From contig NZ_KZ559466.1 of the NCBI RefSeq assembly GCF_002850745.1, forward strand, positions 801,329 to 865,328: a DNA stretch of 64,000 nucleotides. The letters run 5' to 3'. Shown piece by piece: positions 26,935-36,898 of the stretch (its first letter is position 1; each line of letters opens with the position of its first letter). Under the pieces are notes generated by a model. The model saw nothing but the letters and a program-made list of their open reading frames with translations, was not told where the DNA came from and made no database searches. Both the position numbers and the translations under genes were made by a program. This stretch comes from Nonomuraea indica (GTDB lineage: Bacteria; Actinomycetota; Actinomycetes; Streptosporangiales; Streptosporangiaceae).

Positions 26935-27600
26935 TTAGGCGCTGGCCATCCGCAGCACCGCGCCGAGGAGCTGCCCGGTGCGTTCGGCGTCGACTCCGGC
27001 CAGGCCGCTGTGCACGAGCGACACCAGGGTGTCGCCGGAGCGGACCAGCACCACGTCCATCGCGTACGGATAGCCCTTCAGCCGGCCGCGCAGCTCGGCG
27101 CCGACCACTTCGTCGGCCACCTCGTCGCCCACCGCGCGCAGCGGGGCGGGCAGCGGCCGGGCCCTGAGCCGGGTGCCGCCCGGCGAGCGCATCGACCGGC
27201 AGCCGGCCATGGCCTCGGCGAGGTCGCCGAGGTGGCCTTCGGCCTCCGAGCCGGCGTAGCGGGCCAGTCCCACCGCCACCTGCTCCCCCAGCTCGTCGCC
27301 CCGGTAGCTGACCGCCGCCTGCGCGGTCAGCGCCCGCTCGGGCGCCCGTCCGGCGGCGGGTTCCAGCACGGTCAGGCAGTCGATGTTCCGTGGCGTGAAC
27401 GGCGCCCGCCAGGGCCGTTCCGCCCGGGGTGAGAAGCCGTCGGGCAGCCGTGGCCGGTCGTTCAGGACCTCCTGCAGCCGGGCAGTCGCGCGGGCGTCGG
27501 GGCGGGCCTGGTCGTGGGCTCCGCCGCCGCAGCCCGCCAGGCTCGCGGCCAGAAGGCCGCCGGTGGCGACCGAGCCGAGCATCCGCAGTCCGCGTTTCAT
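26935..27600 (-). CDS. Lipoprotein of unknown function
   Basis: 221 residues. A lipoprotein signal peptide is clear: MKRGLRMLGSVATGGLLAAS, then lipobox LAGC and a Gly-rich spacer. The mature part has no recognised domain; it has two cysteines (DCLTVL, AGCRSM) that could form a disulphide. ATG 27600 has GGGGGGA 9 nt upstream. The long upstream frame extension is rejected. Confidence 0.75.
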   Translation of the reverse strand: MKRGLRMLGSVATGGLLAASLAGCGGGAHDQARPDARATARLQEVLNDRPRLPDGFSPRAERPWRAPFTPRNIDCLTVLEPAAGRAPERALTAQAAVSYRGDELGEQVAVGLARYAGSEAEGHLGDLAEAMAGCRSMRSPGGTRLRARPLPAPLRAVGDEVADEVVGAELRGRLKGYPYAMDVVLVRSGDTLVSLVHSGLAGVDAERTGQLLGAVLRMASA

Positions 27601-27919
27601 GATTTTCCCCCCGAACGCGGATCTCCCCGGGCACCGAGGTGGACAATCCACCAGAGTTGCCAATAAAGGATCAAACACTAAAAGGGTGTTCTCGCCCGGC
27701 TTACCGGACGAGAACACCCTTTTACGCCAAGCAACGCCGCGATCGGCTAGCAGACCGTGACGTTGCCGCCCCCCGGAAGCGCCCCTCCGCCGCGAACCCC
27801 ATCCGGCGGATCGGGCGCCTCCCGTTGCGGCGCCCTCCGCACTGGGCGCCACGACCAAGACTGGAGGACGGCACTTGCAGACGGCTTGGAGAACACTTGC
27901 CGCCCCGCCAGGGGGCCGG
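27601..27919. other. 319-bp intergenic region
   Basis: Contains the strong hairpin at 27679-27724 and the lipoprotein gene leader. 27725-27919 shows no gene, tRNA or clear repeat. Confidence 0.6.
27679..27724 (-). terminator. 16-bp stem terminator with flanking A/T tracts
   Basis: TAAAAGGGTGTTCTCG (27679-27694) and CGAGAACACCCTTTTA (27709-27724) are perfect complements around a 14-nt loop. A/T tracts at both ends make it a textbook intrinsic terminator on either strand. It ends the HIT-phoH-ybeY-CBS direction and insulates the lipoprotein gene. Confidence 0.9.
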
Positions 27920-29215
27920 TCAGTCCTGCTCCGCGGCGGCCGGCACCACGTCGGGCGGCGCGGGCTCGACCCGGCGGACCACCACCGTGCTGATGCGGTT
28001 GCGCCGCCCGGCCAGGCTCTCGGCGGTGAGCCGGAGACCGGCGACCTCGGCCTGCGAGCCGGCGATCGGCACCCGGCCGAGGGCGTGGGCCAGCAGGCCG
28101 CCGACCGTCTCGACGTCGTCGACCTCGATCTCGGTGTCGAACAGCTCGCCCAGCTCGTCGACCGGCATCCGGGCGGTCACCCGCAGCCCGCCGTCGGGCA
28201 TGGGCTCGACCCGCGGGGCCTCCTGGTCGTACTCGTCGGTGATCTCGCCGACGATCTCCTCCAGCACGTCCTCGATGGTGACCAGCCCGGCGGTGCCGCC
28301 GTACTCGTCGATGACGATGGCCAGATGGATCTGCCGCGCCTGCATCTCGCGCAGCAACTGGTCGATGGGCTTGCTCTCGGGCACGTACGTGGCCGTGCGC
28401 ATGATGGAGTCGACGCGTTCGCCGCCGCCGTCCTGCCCCGCCTCGTGCACCCGGCGGATGATGTCCTTCAGGTAGGCGATGCCGATGACGTCGTCCTCGT
28501 TCTCGCCGACGACGGGGATGCGCGAGAAGCCGCTGCGCAGCGCCAGCGACAGCGCCTGGCTGAGCGTCTTGGTGCGCTCGATGAAGACCATGTCGGTGCG
28601 CGGCACCATGACCTCGCGCACGAGCGTGTCACCCAGCTCGAACACCGAGTGGATCATCTCGCGCTCGTCCGGCTCGATCACCCGGCGCTCCTCGGCCAGG
28701 TCGACCAGGTCGCGCAGCTCGGCCTCGGAGGTGAACGGGCCCTCGCGGAAGCCCTTTCCGGGGGTCAGCGCGTTGCCGAGCAGGATCAGCAGCTTGGGCA
28801 GCGGGCCGAAGATGCGGGTCAGGCCGTAGACGACGGGCGCGCCGGCCAGCGCGATGGGCTCGGCGTGCTGGCGGCCGAGCGTCCGCGGCGAGACGCCGAC
28901 GATCACGTAGCTGACGAGGATCATGATGACGGCCGCCGTCACGTACGCCCAGCCCTGGTCGCCCAGGTGGTCGATGGACAGCAGCGTCACGATGACCGTC
29001 GCCACCAGCTCGCAGCTCAGCCGGAGCAGCAGCAGGAGGTTGAGGTAGCGCGGCGGGTCGGTGACGATGGCCTGCAGACGCGGCGCTCCGCGCCGGCCCT
29101 CGCGGACGAACTCCTCCGCGCGCACCCGGGAGATCCGCGTCAGTGCCGTCTCCGCACTGGCGATCAGGCCACCGATCACCACGAGGGTGATGGCCAGGGG
29201 CAACCAGGCGTCCAC
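27920..29215 (-). CDS. CNNM/CorC-type membrane protein with CBS pair
   Basis: 431 residues. N-terminal DUF21/CNNM domain with about four membrane segments (ITLVVIGGLIASAETALTRIS first), then a CBS pair (about 195-320: REVMVPRTDMVFIERT, FSRIPVVGENEDDVIG, IDEYGGTAGLVTIEDVLEEIVGEI), then a CorC_HlyC domain (about 335-415). Family members are linked to magnesium/cobalt transport. GTG 29215 lies 2 nt after the ybeY stop. Usual neighbour of ybeY in actinobacteria. Confidence 0.9.
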   Translation of the reverse strand: MDAWLPLAITLVVIGGLIASAETALTRISRVRAEEFVREGRRGAPRLQAIVTDPPRYLNLLLLLRLSCELVATVIVTLLSIDHLGDQGWAYVTAAVIMILVSYVIVGVSPRTLGRQHAEPIALAGAPVVYGLTRIFGPLPKLLILLGNALTPGKGFREGPFTSEAELRDLVDLAEERRVIEPDEREMIHSVFELGDTLVREVMVPRTDMVFIERTKTLSQALSLALRSGFSRIPVVGENEDDVIGIAYLKDIIRRVHEAGQDGGGERVDSIMRTATYVPESKPIDQLLREMQARQIHLAIVIDEYGGTAGLVTIEDVLEEIVGEITDEYDQEAPRVEPMPDGGLRVTARMPVDELGELFDTEIEVDDVETVGGLLAHALGRVPIAGSQAEVAGLRLTAESLAGRRNRISTVVVRRVEPAPPDVVPAAAEQD

Positions 29216-29217
29216 CG

Positions 29218-29688
29218 CTAGCCGCGCACCTCCTGCCACGACTCCAGGAGCCGGGCCTGCAGGCCGAACATCTCCTTGTGCTCCTCGGGCTCGGCGTGGT
29301 CGTAGCCGAGGAGGTGGAGGATGCCGTGCGTGCACAGCAGCTCCAGCTCGTCGCGCGTGCTGTGGCCCGCCTCGGCCGCCTGCCGGGCGGCCACCTGCGG
29401 GCAGAGCACCACGTCGCCGAGGAGCGCCGGGTCGGCGGGGGCGTCGCCGTCGCCGCGGGCGCCGCCGCCGGGCCGCAACTCGTCCATGGGGAAGGCGAGC
29501 ACGTCGGTGGGGCCCGGCTCCCCCATCCACTTCTCGTGCAGCTCCGCCATGGCGTTCTCGTCGATGATCATGATCGACATCTCGGCGAGCGGGTTGACGC
29601 CCATCTCGCCGAGGACGTGACCGGCCAGGCGGACGATGCTCTCCTCGTCGACCTGGACGCCCGACTCGTTGTTGATCTCGATGCTCAT
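29218..29688 (-). CDS. ybeY: rRNA maturation endonuclease YbeY
   Basis: 156 residues. The zinc motif [17 protein letters not shown] is intact near residues 119-135. Single-strand endoribonuclease for 16S 3' maturation and ribosome quality control. ATG 29688 overlaps the phoH stop by 4 nt. A Gly/Asp-rich insertion ([14 protein letters not shown]) sits in a loop around residue 72. Confidence 0.94.
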   Translation of the reverse strand: MSIEINNESGVQVDEESIVRLAGHVLGEMGVNPLAEMSIMIIDENAMAELHEKWMGEPGPTDVLAFPMDELRPGGGARGDGDAPADPALLGDVVLCPQVAARQAAEAGHSTRDELELLCTHGILHLLGYDHAEPEEHKEMFGLQARLLESWQEVRG

Positions 29689-31808
29689 CGGCGTCTGCTC
29701 CGCTGCTGGATCGGCTTGGCCGCGCCGGCGGCGGCCGGAGCCTGCTGGGCGTCGTAGCGCCCGTAGGCGTCGACGATCTCGCTGACGAGCTTGTGGCGGA
29801 CCACGTCGGAGCTGGTCAGCCGGGAGAAGTGGATGTCGGGGATGCCGTCGAGGATCTCCTGCACGACGCGCAGGCCGCTGGTCGTGCCCGAGGGCAGGTC
29901 GACCTGCGTGACGTCACCCGTCACCACGATCTTGGAGTTGAAGCCGAGCCGCGTCAGGAACATCTTCATCTGCTCGGCCGAGGAGTTCTGGGCCTCGTCG
30001 AGGATGATGAAGGCGTCGTTCAGCGTGTTGTGCGTCAGGAGGAAGTCCTCGGTGACGTAGAGAGAGTCCTCAGCCGCCACCTGGATGCACACGCACTCGG
30101 CAGTGCCTCGCGGCTCGATGCGATCCACGAACCGCATGGGGCGGCCACCGCCGAACCCTCTGTAGATCTCCGCCTTCCGCGACAACCGGAAGGGCTCGAC
30201 GCCCTCAGGAAGCCGGATGTCGAGGACGTACGCGTCGTGACGGTGGCGGACCGGCCGTCCGCTCGCCATTCCCGGCTTGCGTCCCTTGGCCGGGCGGGTG
30301 CGCCAGTAGACCACGCCACCGAGGGACTGCACCAGGAAGACCACGTCGTCACGGAGCCGTGGCGACACGGTGGTGTACTGGATCCTGCACGAGCGCCCCT
30401 GCTGGGCGACGGGACCCCCGTCAGCGTCGAGCAGACCCTGAAGAACGGCGAGCCTGACCTCCGGCGTGTTCCGGAGATAGAGCTCGGGCACGAACTTCGT
30501 GGCAGAGCCACAGCCGGCCAGCCCGAGCCGCCGCATGACATCGGTGATCGGATTGGCGAGCGTCACGCGGTCTCCGGGCTGCCTCACCCGGTTGAGCACG
30601 TAGTCCGGCCCACCCTTCAGCCTTGCTCGCACGCCGGGGAGGGCGTGCTCGATGGCCTCGACCAGTTCCGGATCGTTCGACGCGAAACTCGGAGTGGTCT
30701 TCCCGGTGACGCACCCGTCGCCTATGAGCAGGCCCAGCGCGTAGGGGTCCATGGGGACGTCGCGCTCTGGGAAGCAGACCGGCGCGCTCAGCAACGGGAG
30801 CTCCCACTTGCGATAGTGGGCTGTCCTGAGGTCGCCGATCATCTCCTTGGTCTGCAGGACCCGCCACGGCTTTCCCCGACCGCCGTCGTCACGGGTGCGG
30901 ACAGTCCAAAGATGGTCCTCCGAGGCGAGCACCGAGGCGCCGTCCTGGCTGTAGAGCCGATAGATCTTCTGCTCCCCCTGCGGGTACACCCCGATCACGG
31001 GCGTCGGCTCGCCGTTGGAGCCGATGACGAGGTCACCGACTTCCAACTCCCCGATGGGGCGCCACCCGTCCGGAGTGAGGACGCCGGTGCCCACCGGTTG
31101 GCTGCGGCCGCGCATGTAGGCGAGCGGCGCGACCTCGATCGTGCCCGCCGCCATCAGCTTGGGGATGGAGTCGGGGTCGACCATGTCGTGCAGCGCGTCG
31201 TACAGCGGGCGCAGGTAGGGGTCGATCTTCTCGTAGAGCGTGCCGGGCAGGAAGCCCAGCCGCTCGCCGGCCTCGACGGCGGGCCGGGTGAGGATGATCC
31301 GGTTGACCCGCTTCTCCTGCAGCGCGCGCACGGCCTTGGCCATCGCCAGATAGGTCTTGCCGGTGCCGGCCGGGCCGATGCCGAACACGATCGTGTGCTG
31401 GTCGATCGCGTCGACGTAGCGCTTCTGGTTGACCGTCTTCGGCCTGATCGTGCGGCCACGGGAGGAGAGGATGTCGAGGGAGAGCACCTCGGCGGGGCGG
31501 TCGGAGGTCATGCGCAGCATGGCGATGCTGCGCTCGACCGCGTCGGGCGTGAGCTCGCCGCCGTTGTTGAGCACTTCCACCAGCTCCTCGAAGAGCCGCA
31601 CCACGGTGCCGCTCTCGTCGGGGCTGCCGGTGACGGTGATCTCGTTGCCTCGCACGTGGATGTCGGCCTTGAAGGCACCCTCGATGACGCGCAGCAGCTC
31701 GTCGCGGGAGCCCAGGAGGCTGACCATCGAGTATTCGTCCGGAATCAGCACCTTGGCTTGTGTGCGCGTCGGAGGTGCGGACCGTCGTGATTCGTGTAGT
31801 TCGGACAT
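29685..31808 (-). CDS. phoH: PhoH-like ATPase interrupted by an intein
   Basis: 707-residue precursor; after splicing about 348 residues. N-extein (1-235) contains the KH-like segment and Walker [12 protein letters not shown]-extein (595-707) starts [14 protein letters not shown] (Walker B). Between them is a 359-residue intein inserted after AYMRGR. PhoH-family ATPases are RNA-linked P-loop NTPases, usually beside ybeY as here. The precursor cannot form a working ATP site until splicing. ATG 31808 is assumed; its ribosome site is weak and ATG 31865 is in frame upstream. It lies 139 bp after the HIT gene. Confidence 0.92.
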   Translation of the reverse strand: MSELHESRRSAPPTRTQAKVLIPDEYSMVSLLGSRDELLRVIEGAFKADIHVRGNEITVTGSPDESGTVVRLFEELVEVLNNGGELTPDAVERSIAMLRMTSDRPAEVLSLDILSSRGRTIRPKTVNQKRYVDAIDQHTIVFGIGPAGTGKTYLAMAKAVRALQEKRVNRIILTRPAVEAGERLGFLPGTLYEKIDPYLRPLYDALHDMVDPDSIPKLMAAGTIEVAPLAYMRGRSQPVGTGVLTPDGWRPIGELEVGDLVIGSNGEPTPVIGVYPQGEQKIYRLYSQDGASVLASEDHLWTVRTRDDGGRGKPWRVLQTKEMIGDLRTAHYRKWELPLLSAPVCFPERDVPMDPYALGLLIGDGCVTGKTTPSFASNDPELVEAIEHALPGVRARLKGGPDYVLNRVRQPGDRVTLANPITDVMRRLGLAGCGSATKFVPELYLRNTPEVRLAVLQGLLDADGGPVAQQGRSCRIQYTTVSPRLRDDVVFLVQSLGGVVYWRTRPAKGRKPGMASGRPVRHRHDAYVLDIRLPEGVEPFRLSRKAEIYRGFGGGRPMRFVDRIEPRGTAECVCIQVAAEDSLYVTEDFLLTHNTLNDAFIILDEAQNSSAEQMKMFLTRLGFNSKIVVTGDVTQVDLPSGTTSGLRVVQEILDGIPDIHFSRLTSSDVVRHKLVSEIVDAYGRYDAQQAPAAAGAAKPIQQRSRRR
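30027..31103 (-). mobile_element. Intein with LAGLIDADG endonuclease in PhoH
   Basis: 359 residues from Ser1 ([20 protein letters not shown], block A) to the terminal HN in [10 protein letters not shown] (block G), followed by +1 Thr. Block B is ASEDHLW (60-66). Two LAGLIDADG motifs, ALGLLIGDG (122-130) and LQGLLDADG (221-229), keep their acidic residues, so homing may be active. Ser1, penultimate His, terminal Asn and Thr+1 are all present, so splicing should work. Removing it restores the continuous extein AYMRGR-TLNDAF. Confidence 0.93.
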
Positions 31809-31947
31809 GGGCAGGCCAGCGGCCTGATGCCTCCCGGTCTCTTCTGGATGTGCTTCTCCGCCCATGGTAGCCGGGCATGGGCCGGCGCTTCTCGCCAATA
31901 TCGGTCAGGCCGCCACCTCGGCCGGCGGCGGCCTCCGGGAGGACCGG

Positions 31948-32292
31948 TCAGCCGGGCGGCCAGGTCAGACCGCGCCCGCCCAGGACGTGGGCGTGCACGT
32001 GGAAGACGGTCTGCCCCGCGCCGGGCCCGGTGTTGAAGACGACCCGGTAGCCGGCCTCGGCCACGCCCTCCTGGACGGCGACCGCGTGGGCGGCCTTCAG
32101 CACGTCGTCGGCGAGCCCGTCGTCGGCCTCGGCGAGCGCGGCCGCGTCGGCATGGTGCTGCTTCGGGATGACGAGCACGTGGGTGGGGGCCTGCGGGTTG
32201 ATGTCGCGGAACGCCAGCGCCCTGTCGGTCTCGAGGACGACCTCGGCCGGGATCTCCTTGGCGACGATCTTGCAGAAGAGGCAGTCGGTCAC
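31948..32292 (-). CDS. HIT-family nucleotide hydrolase/transferase
   Basis: 114 residues. N-terminal zinc-type CLFCKIVAKEIPAEVV and C-terminal histidine triad FHVHAHVLGGR. Hint/HinT-like purine phosphoramidase, acting on AMP-linked amines. GTG 32292 start. Precedes phoH, as in many actinomycetes. Confidence 0.92.
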   Translation of the reverse strand: MTDCLFCKIVAKEIPAEVVLETDRALAFRDINPQAPTHVLVIPKQHHADAAALAEADDGLADDVLKAAHAVAVQEGVAEAGYRVVFNTGPGAGQTVFHVHAHVLGGRGLTWPPG

Positions 32293-32474
32293 ACGGGCAG
32301 CCTATCGAGGGGCGCCGCCGATGATACGCTCCGACTTCCCCCACCCTGTTGCGAATCGGTGACCGGCCGCGTCGTGCACGGAAAGATCCTCGCGGTTAGG
32401 GTGGTGAGCGACACTGCAGCACGTCGACATCATTCAGGGCCGGGTAGGCCACCTGGCGAGGACACGACTGGGTA

Positions 32475-33080
32475 ATGCCCCCTAAGGAACCGCAAGAGCG
32501 TAAACCCTCCGGGAAGGCCGCGCGTCCTCATGAGGTGACCACCGAAACCCTGCTGGCCGACAGGTCGTTAGGGGCGGTGCCGGTCGGGTGGGACGCCGAC
32601 ATGGCCGTGACCGCGCTCTACAGCGCGCACTTCCGGTCCTTGGTGCGTCTCGCTGTGTTGCTGGTACGTGACATAGCCACCGCCGAGGAGGTCGTGCAGG
32701 ACGCGTTCGTCGCCATCCACGGTGCCTGGCGTAGACTGCGCGACCCCGACAAGGCACTCGCCTACCTGCGCCAATCCGTCGTCAACCGGTCCCGTTCGGT
32801 GCTGCGGCACCGGGCGGTCGTCGAGAAGTATGCTCCCAAGGGTCTGCCCGACGCCCCGAGCGCCGAGAACGGCGCGATCGGGGAGCTGGAACGCTCCGCC
32901 GTGATCGAGGCGCTGCGGGCCCTGCCGACACGTCAGAGAGAGGCACTCGTCCTTCGTTACTACGGTGATCTGTCCGAGGCTGAGATCGCCCACGCCATGG
33001 GCATCAGCAAGGGCGCGGTCAAGAGCCACACCGCACGTGGCATGGCCGCCTTGCGATCCGTCCTGGAGAAGATGTCATGA
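32475..33080 (+). CDS. SigE-family RNA polymerase sigma factor
   Basis: 201 residues. A basic 40-residue N-terminal extension precedes region 2 (about 45-110: LYSAHFRSLVRLAVLLVRDIATAEEVVQDAFVAIH) and region 4 (about 140-195: LPTRQREALVLRYYGDLSEAEIAHAMGISKGAVKSH). Start ATG 32475; no strong Shine-Dalgarno (GGCGAGGA is 14 nt away). Overlaps the next gene by 4 nt. This pair is inserted between rsmE and HIT, which are usually closer. Confidence 0.87.
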   Translation: MPPKEPQERKPSGKAARPHEVTTETLLADRSLGAVPVGWDADMAVTALYSAHFRSLVRLAVLLVRDIATAEEVVQDAFVAIHGAWRRLRDPDKALAYLRQSVVNRSRSVLRHRAVVEKYAPKGLPDAPSAENGAIGELERSAVIEALRALPTRQREALVLRYYGDLSEAEIAHAMGISKGAVKSHTARGMAALRSVLEKMS

Positions 33081-33730
33081 CCCAGCCCCCCGACGAGTAC
33101 GGCGACGTACTGCGCCGTGTGCTGCGCGCGGAGGCGGACACGGTCGTGCCCTCGCCGGAAGGACTGGAGATCATCCGCGCCCGCATCGAGCGGCGCGGCG
33201 CGCGCAACCTGTTCTGGTGGCGGGCGGGCGCGGCCGCCGCCAGCGCCGTGCTGGTGGCGGGCACGGTCGTGATGGTCGTCCCCGAACTGCGCCACACGGT
33301 CCTGCGGGAGACCGTGCAGGACATCAAGAGCACCTCCACTCCCCCGGCCGCCGACTCGACCAACCGGGCCGTCTCGCCCGAGCCGCCCGTCCGCAGTCAG
33401 CCGACCGAGGTGGTGATCCTGCCCGACCCGTCGACCCGGCCGCCGAGGCAGCAGCCGTCGGAGACGGCGAAGTCGACCAGCAAGCCGACGCCCGAGCAGA
33501 GCCCCACCCCGTGCCCGACGGCCGCCAAGGACGACAGGACACCGCGCGACGGGTGCCCCACGGCCACTCCGACCCCCTCGCCGACCCCGACCGCGACTCC
33601 GACGTCCTCCCCGCCGGACCCGGTGACGGCGACGTGCCCGGCCCACGAGTGCCCGCCACCCGATCCCGAGCCCACTCCGAGCGGGGGCTCGACGCCGCTG
33701 GTCGACGGCACCCCGTACGCGACCCCGTGA
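33077..33730 (+). CDS. Single-span membrane partner of the sigma factor
   Basis: 217 residues. Cytoplasmic segment about 1-47 (EYGDVLRRVLRAEADTVVPSPEGLEIIRARIERR), one span about 50-70 (AGAAAASAVLVAGTVVMVV), then a Pro/Thr/Ser-rich exterior with four cysteines and repeats such as TPTPSPTPTATPTSSPP. ATGA overlap with the sigma gene points to an anti-sigma or sensor role. No zinc anti-sigma motif. Confidence 0.75.
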   Translation: MTQPPDEYGDVLRRVLRAEADTVVPSPEGLEIIRARIERRGARNLFWWRAGAAAASAVLVAGTVVMVVPELRHTVLRETVQDIKSTSTPPAADSTNRAVSPEPPVRSQPTEVVILPDPSTRPPRQQPSETAKSTSKPTPEQSPTPCPTAAKDDRTPRDGCPTATPTPSPTPTATPTSSPPDPVTATCPAHECPPPDPEPTPSGGSTPLVDGTPYATP

Positions 33731-33844
33731 GCCCGCGCCGCCCGTGACGGCCACGCGCGTGGGCGCCCCGGCCTGTCGCGCCCATCGCGCTCACCCCGGC
33801 CACCGCGACGTCCGCTCAGCTCGCGACTCCTCGGCGGTCCGGCC

Positions 33845-34570
33845 TCACCAGCGGCCGGTACGCGACAGCAGGACGGCCGCCGCCGCCACCCCCGCCGTGG
33901 ACGTGCGCAGCACCGTGGACCCCAGCAGCACCGGCACCGCCTTCGCCGCCCGGAACCGGCTCAGCTCCTCGTCGGAGACCCCGCCCTCGGGGCCCACCAC
34001 GACGACGATGTCGCCGCCCGCCGGCAGACCCACTCCGGACAGCGGCTCGGCCGCCTCCTCGTGCAGCACCAGCCCCAGCGCCGCACCGGCGAGCAGCGAC
34101 TCGACCCGCGCCGTGGACGCCGGCTCCGTCACCTCCGGCAGGTGGAACCTGCGGGCCTGCTTGCCCGCCTCGCGCGCCGTGGAGCGCCACCGGCCGAGCG
34201 CCTTGCCCGCCCGTTCGCCCTTCCACTGGGTGATGCTGCGCGAGGCCGCCCAGGGAACGATCACGTCGACGCCGGCCTCGGTCATCATCTCGACCGCCAG
34301 CTCGCCCCGGTCGCCCTTCGGCAGCCCCTGGACGACCACGATCCGCGGCTGTGGCGCCGCCACCGCGTAGCGGCCCGTCACCTCCAGCCGGAGCGCGTCC
34401 TTGAGCGCCTCGACCACCACGCACTCGGCGACCGCGCCGGCCCCGTCGGTCAGGTCGACCCGCTCGCCGGCGCGCAGCCGGCGCACGGCCGCCGCGTGCC
34501 GCCCCTCGGCGCCGCCGAGCACCAGCTCGGGCCCGTCGAGAACGTCGGACAGGAAGACGGGGACGGTCAC
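33845..34570 (-). CDS. rsmE: 16S rRNA m3U1498 methyltransferase
   Basis: 241 residues, SPOUT-fold methyltransferase. C-terminal knot motifs VVVVGPEGGVSDEEL and LGSTVLRTSTAGVAA bind S-adenosylmethionine; the N-terminal PUA-like domain covers about 1-70. GTG 34570, 10 bp after the dnaJ stop. Conserved neighbour of dnaJ in actinobacteria. Confidence 0.93.
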   Translation of the reverse strand: MTVPVFLSDVLDGPELVLGGAEGRHAAAVRRLRAGERVDLTDGAGAVAECVVVEALKDALRLEVTGRYAVAAPQPRIVVVQGLPKGDRGELAVEMMTEAGVDVIVPWAASRSITQWKGERAGKALGRWRSTAREAGKQARRFHLPEVTEPASTARVESLLAGAALGLVLHEEAAEPLSGVGLPAGGDIVVVVGPEGGVSDEELSRFRAAKAVPVLLGSTVLRTSTAGVAAAAVLLSRTGRW

Positions 34571-34580
34571 GGCAGCAGGC

Positions 34581-35723
34581 TCATCTGCCGTTGAACGCGT
34601 CGCGCAGCCGCGAGAAGAACCCCTGCTGGCCCGGCGCGAACTTGCCCGGCGGCCGCTCCTCGCCCCGCTGCCTGGCCAGCTCGCGCAGCAGCTCCTCCTG
34701 CGCCGGGTCGAGCCGCATCGGGGTCTCCACGTTGACGTGGATGAGCAGGTCGCCGCGGCCCGTCTCGTTGAGCCGCTGGACGCCCCTGCCGTACATGGTG
34801 ATGACCTGCCCCGACTGGGTGCCCGGCCGGACGTCGATCTCCTCCGCGCCGTCGAGGGTCTCCACGGTCAGCACGGTGCCGAGCGCGGCGGCCGTCATCG
34901 GGATCTGCACCGTGCAGTGCAGGTCGTCGCCGCGCCGCTCGAAGATCTCGTGGGGGCGTTCGACGATCTCCAGGAACAGGTCTCCGGGCGGGCCGCCGCC
35001 GGGGCCGATCTCGCCCTCGCCCGCGAGCTGGATGTGGGTGCCGTCCTCGACGCCCGCGGGGATGCGGACCTTGATGGTCCGGCGGGTGCGCACCCGGCCG
35101 TCGCCGGAGCACTCCTGGCACGGGTGGCGGATGATCGAGCCGAAGCCGCCGCACTGCGGGCACGGCCGCGAGGTCATGACCTGACCCAGGAACGACCGTG
35201 TCACCTGGGAGATCTCACCGCGCCCGTTGCACATGTCGCAGGTGTCGGGGTGGGTGCCGGGCGCGGCTCCGGCGCCCTGGCACACCTCGCACAGCACCGC
35301 CGTGTCGACGACCAGCTCGCGGGTGGTGCCGAACGCGGTCTCCCGCAGGTCGAGCTCGACCCGGATCGTGGCGTTGCGCCCCCGGCGGGCCCGCGAGCGC
35401 GGCCCGCGCGCGCCGCCCGCCGTGCCGAAGAAGGCGTCCATGATGTCGCTGAACGGGAACCCGGCGCCGAAACCGCCGGCGCCCGCGCCCGCGCCCGCAC
35501 CGCCGCCGAACGGGTCCGCGCCCAGGTCGTACATCTGGCGCTTGTTGGGATCGGACAGGACCTCGTAGGCCTGCGTGATCTCCTTGAACCGCTCCTGGGT
35601 CTCAGGGTCGGGGTTCACATCGGGGTGCAGCTCCCGGGCCAGTCTCCGGTACGCCTTCTTGATCTCGTCCTGACTGGCGTCACGGCGCACCCCGAGGGTG
35701 GCGTAGTAGTCGCTGTTTGCCAC
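34581..35723 (-). CDS. dnaJ: Chaperone DnaJ
   Basis: 380 residues. J-domain with HPD (about 34-36), Gly-rich linker ([16 protein letters not shown]), four CxxCxGxG zinc repeats ([32 protein letters not shown]) and C-terminal substrate domains. This is the hrcA-linked second DnaJ typical of actinomycetes. Follows hrcA by 11 bp, so it shares the CIRCE-controlled promoter. Confidence 0.96.
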   Translation of the reverse strand: MANSDYYATLGVRRDASQDEIKKAYRRLARELHPDVNPDPETQERFKEITQAYEVLSDPNKRQMYDLGADPFGGGAGAGAGAGGFGAGFPFSDIMDAFFGTAGGARGPRSRARRGRNATIRVELDLRETAFGTTRELVVDTAVLCEVCQGAGAAPGTHPDTCDMCNGRGEISQVTRSFLGQVMTSRPCPQCGGFGSIIRHPCQECSGDGRVRTRRTIKVRIPAGVEDGTHIQLAGEGEIGPGGGPPGDLFLEIVERPHEIFERRGDDLHCTVQIPMTAAALGTVLTVETLDGAEEIDVRPGTQSGQVITMYGRGVQRLNETGRGDLLIHVNVETPMRLDPAQEELLRELARQRGEERPPGKFAPGQQGFFSRLRDAFNGR

Positions 35724-35734
35724 TTATCGACCTC

Positions 35735-36748
35735 TTATGATGCAGCCAGGATCTGGCTGACGTAGCGTGCCACCGCGCGCACGGCGCCCATCGTCACGGG
35801 GTAGTCCATCCTCGTGGGACCCAGCACGCCGAGCCGGGCCAGTTGGTTGTCGCCAGAACCGTATCCGGTGGCGACGACGGACGTGCCGCGAAGGTAGGGG
35901 TTTTCGGAGCCGATGCGCACGGTGAGCGCGGACGGGGTGTCTGAGGATGTCTCGCCGAGCAGCCGCATGAGGACGACGTGCTCCTCCAGCGCCTCGAGCA
36001 CGTCACGCAGGCCCGTGGCGAAGTCGGCGCCGGCCAGGTTGGCGGCCCCGGCGAAGACGATCTTCTCGTCGTGCCGTTCGACGAGTGTCTCCAGCAGGAC
36101 CGACAGGATCGTCGCCACCGCGGGCCGGTCCTCGGCCGGGAGCCGCTCGGGCAGGTCGGCGATCAGCTCGGGCACGGTGCTGAGACCGCACCCGTCGAGG
36201 CACGAGTTGAGCACGGCGCGCAGGTGGGCGATGCGGTGGTCCTCCACCACCTCGGGAAGCTCGATCACCCGCTGCTCGACCCGGCCGGTGTTGGTGATCA
36301 GGACGAGCATGACGCGCCGCTCGCTGAGCGGCACCAGCTCGACGTGCCGGACCGTCGAGCGGGTCAGCGTCGGGTACTGCACGACGGCGACCTGCCTGGT
36401 CAGCTGCGCGAGCAGCCGCACGGTGCGCATGACCACGTCGTCGAGGTCGACCGCGCCGGCGAGGAACGTCTCGATCGCCCGGCGCTCCGCCGCGGACAGC
36501 GGCTTCACCTGCGACAACCTGTCGACGAACAGGCGATAGCCCTTGTCCGTCGGCACGCGGCCGGCACTGGTGTGCGGCTGGGTGATGTAGCCCTCCTCCT
36601 CCAGCGCGGCCATGTCGTTGCGCACCGTGGCCGGGGAGACCTTGAGGTTGTGGCGCTCGGCCAGCGCCTTGGAGCCCACCGGTTCGTTGGTGGACACGTA
36701 GTCTTCGACAATGGCGCGGAGCACCGCCAGTTTACGATCGTCGAGCAC
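35735..36748 (-). CDS. hrcA: Heat-shock repressor HrcA
   Basis: 337 residues. N-terminal winged helix (about 1-70: [51 protein letters not shown]), then the GAF-like effector and dimer domains. Represses through the CIRCE element, with activity set by GroE. GTG 36748 is preceded by AGGAGG at 8 nt. The much longer upstream frame is Arg/Pro-rich shadow. Confidence 0.95.
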   Translation of the reverse strand: MLDDRKLAVLRAIVEDYVSTNEPVGSKALAERHNLKVSPATVRNDMAALEEEGYITQPHTSAGRVPTDKGYRLFVDRLSQVKPLSAAERRAIETFLAGAVDLDDVVMRTVRLLAQLTRQVAVVQYPTLTRSTVRHVELVPLSERRVMLVLITNTGRVEQRVIELPEVVEDHRIAHLRAVLNSCLDGCGLSTVPELIADLPERLPAEDRPAVATILSVLLETLVERHDEKIVFAGAANLAGADFATGLRDVLEALEEHVVLMRLLGETSSDTPSALTVRIGSENPYLRGTSVVATGYGSGDNQLARLGVLGPTRMDYPVTMGAVRAVARYVSQILAAS

Positions 36749-36783
36749 GTGCTCACCTCCTGCCTGTGCCTTGCGGGAACGCT

Positions 36784-36810
36784 CTAGCACTCTGTGTTCC
36801 CGAGTGCCAA
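36784..36810. promoter_or_regulatory. CIRCE element
   Basis: CTAGCACTC-N9-GAGTGCCAA at 36784-36792 and 36802-36810; in the hrcA direction TTGGCACTC-N9-GAGTGCTAG. Consensus is TTAGCACTC-N9-GAGTGCTAA. Located 36 bp before the hrcA start, so hrcA-dnaJ(-rsmE) is under HrcA autoregulation. Confidence 0.95.
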
Positions 36811-36898
36811 GTGTACGGCCGTTGCCTGGAAGGTGCGATAACAGCCGACCACCGGGGTGCCTGGCGTGCCCGAACCTCCAGGCCCCAGACTGGCCGCT

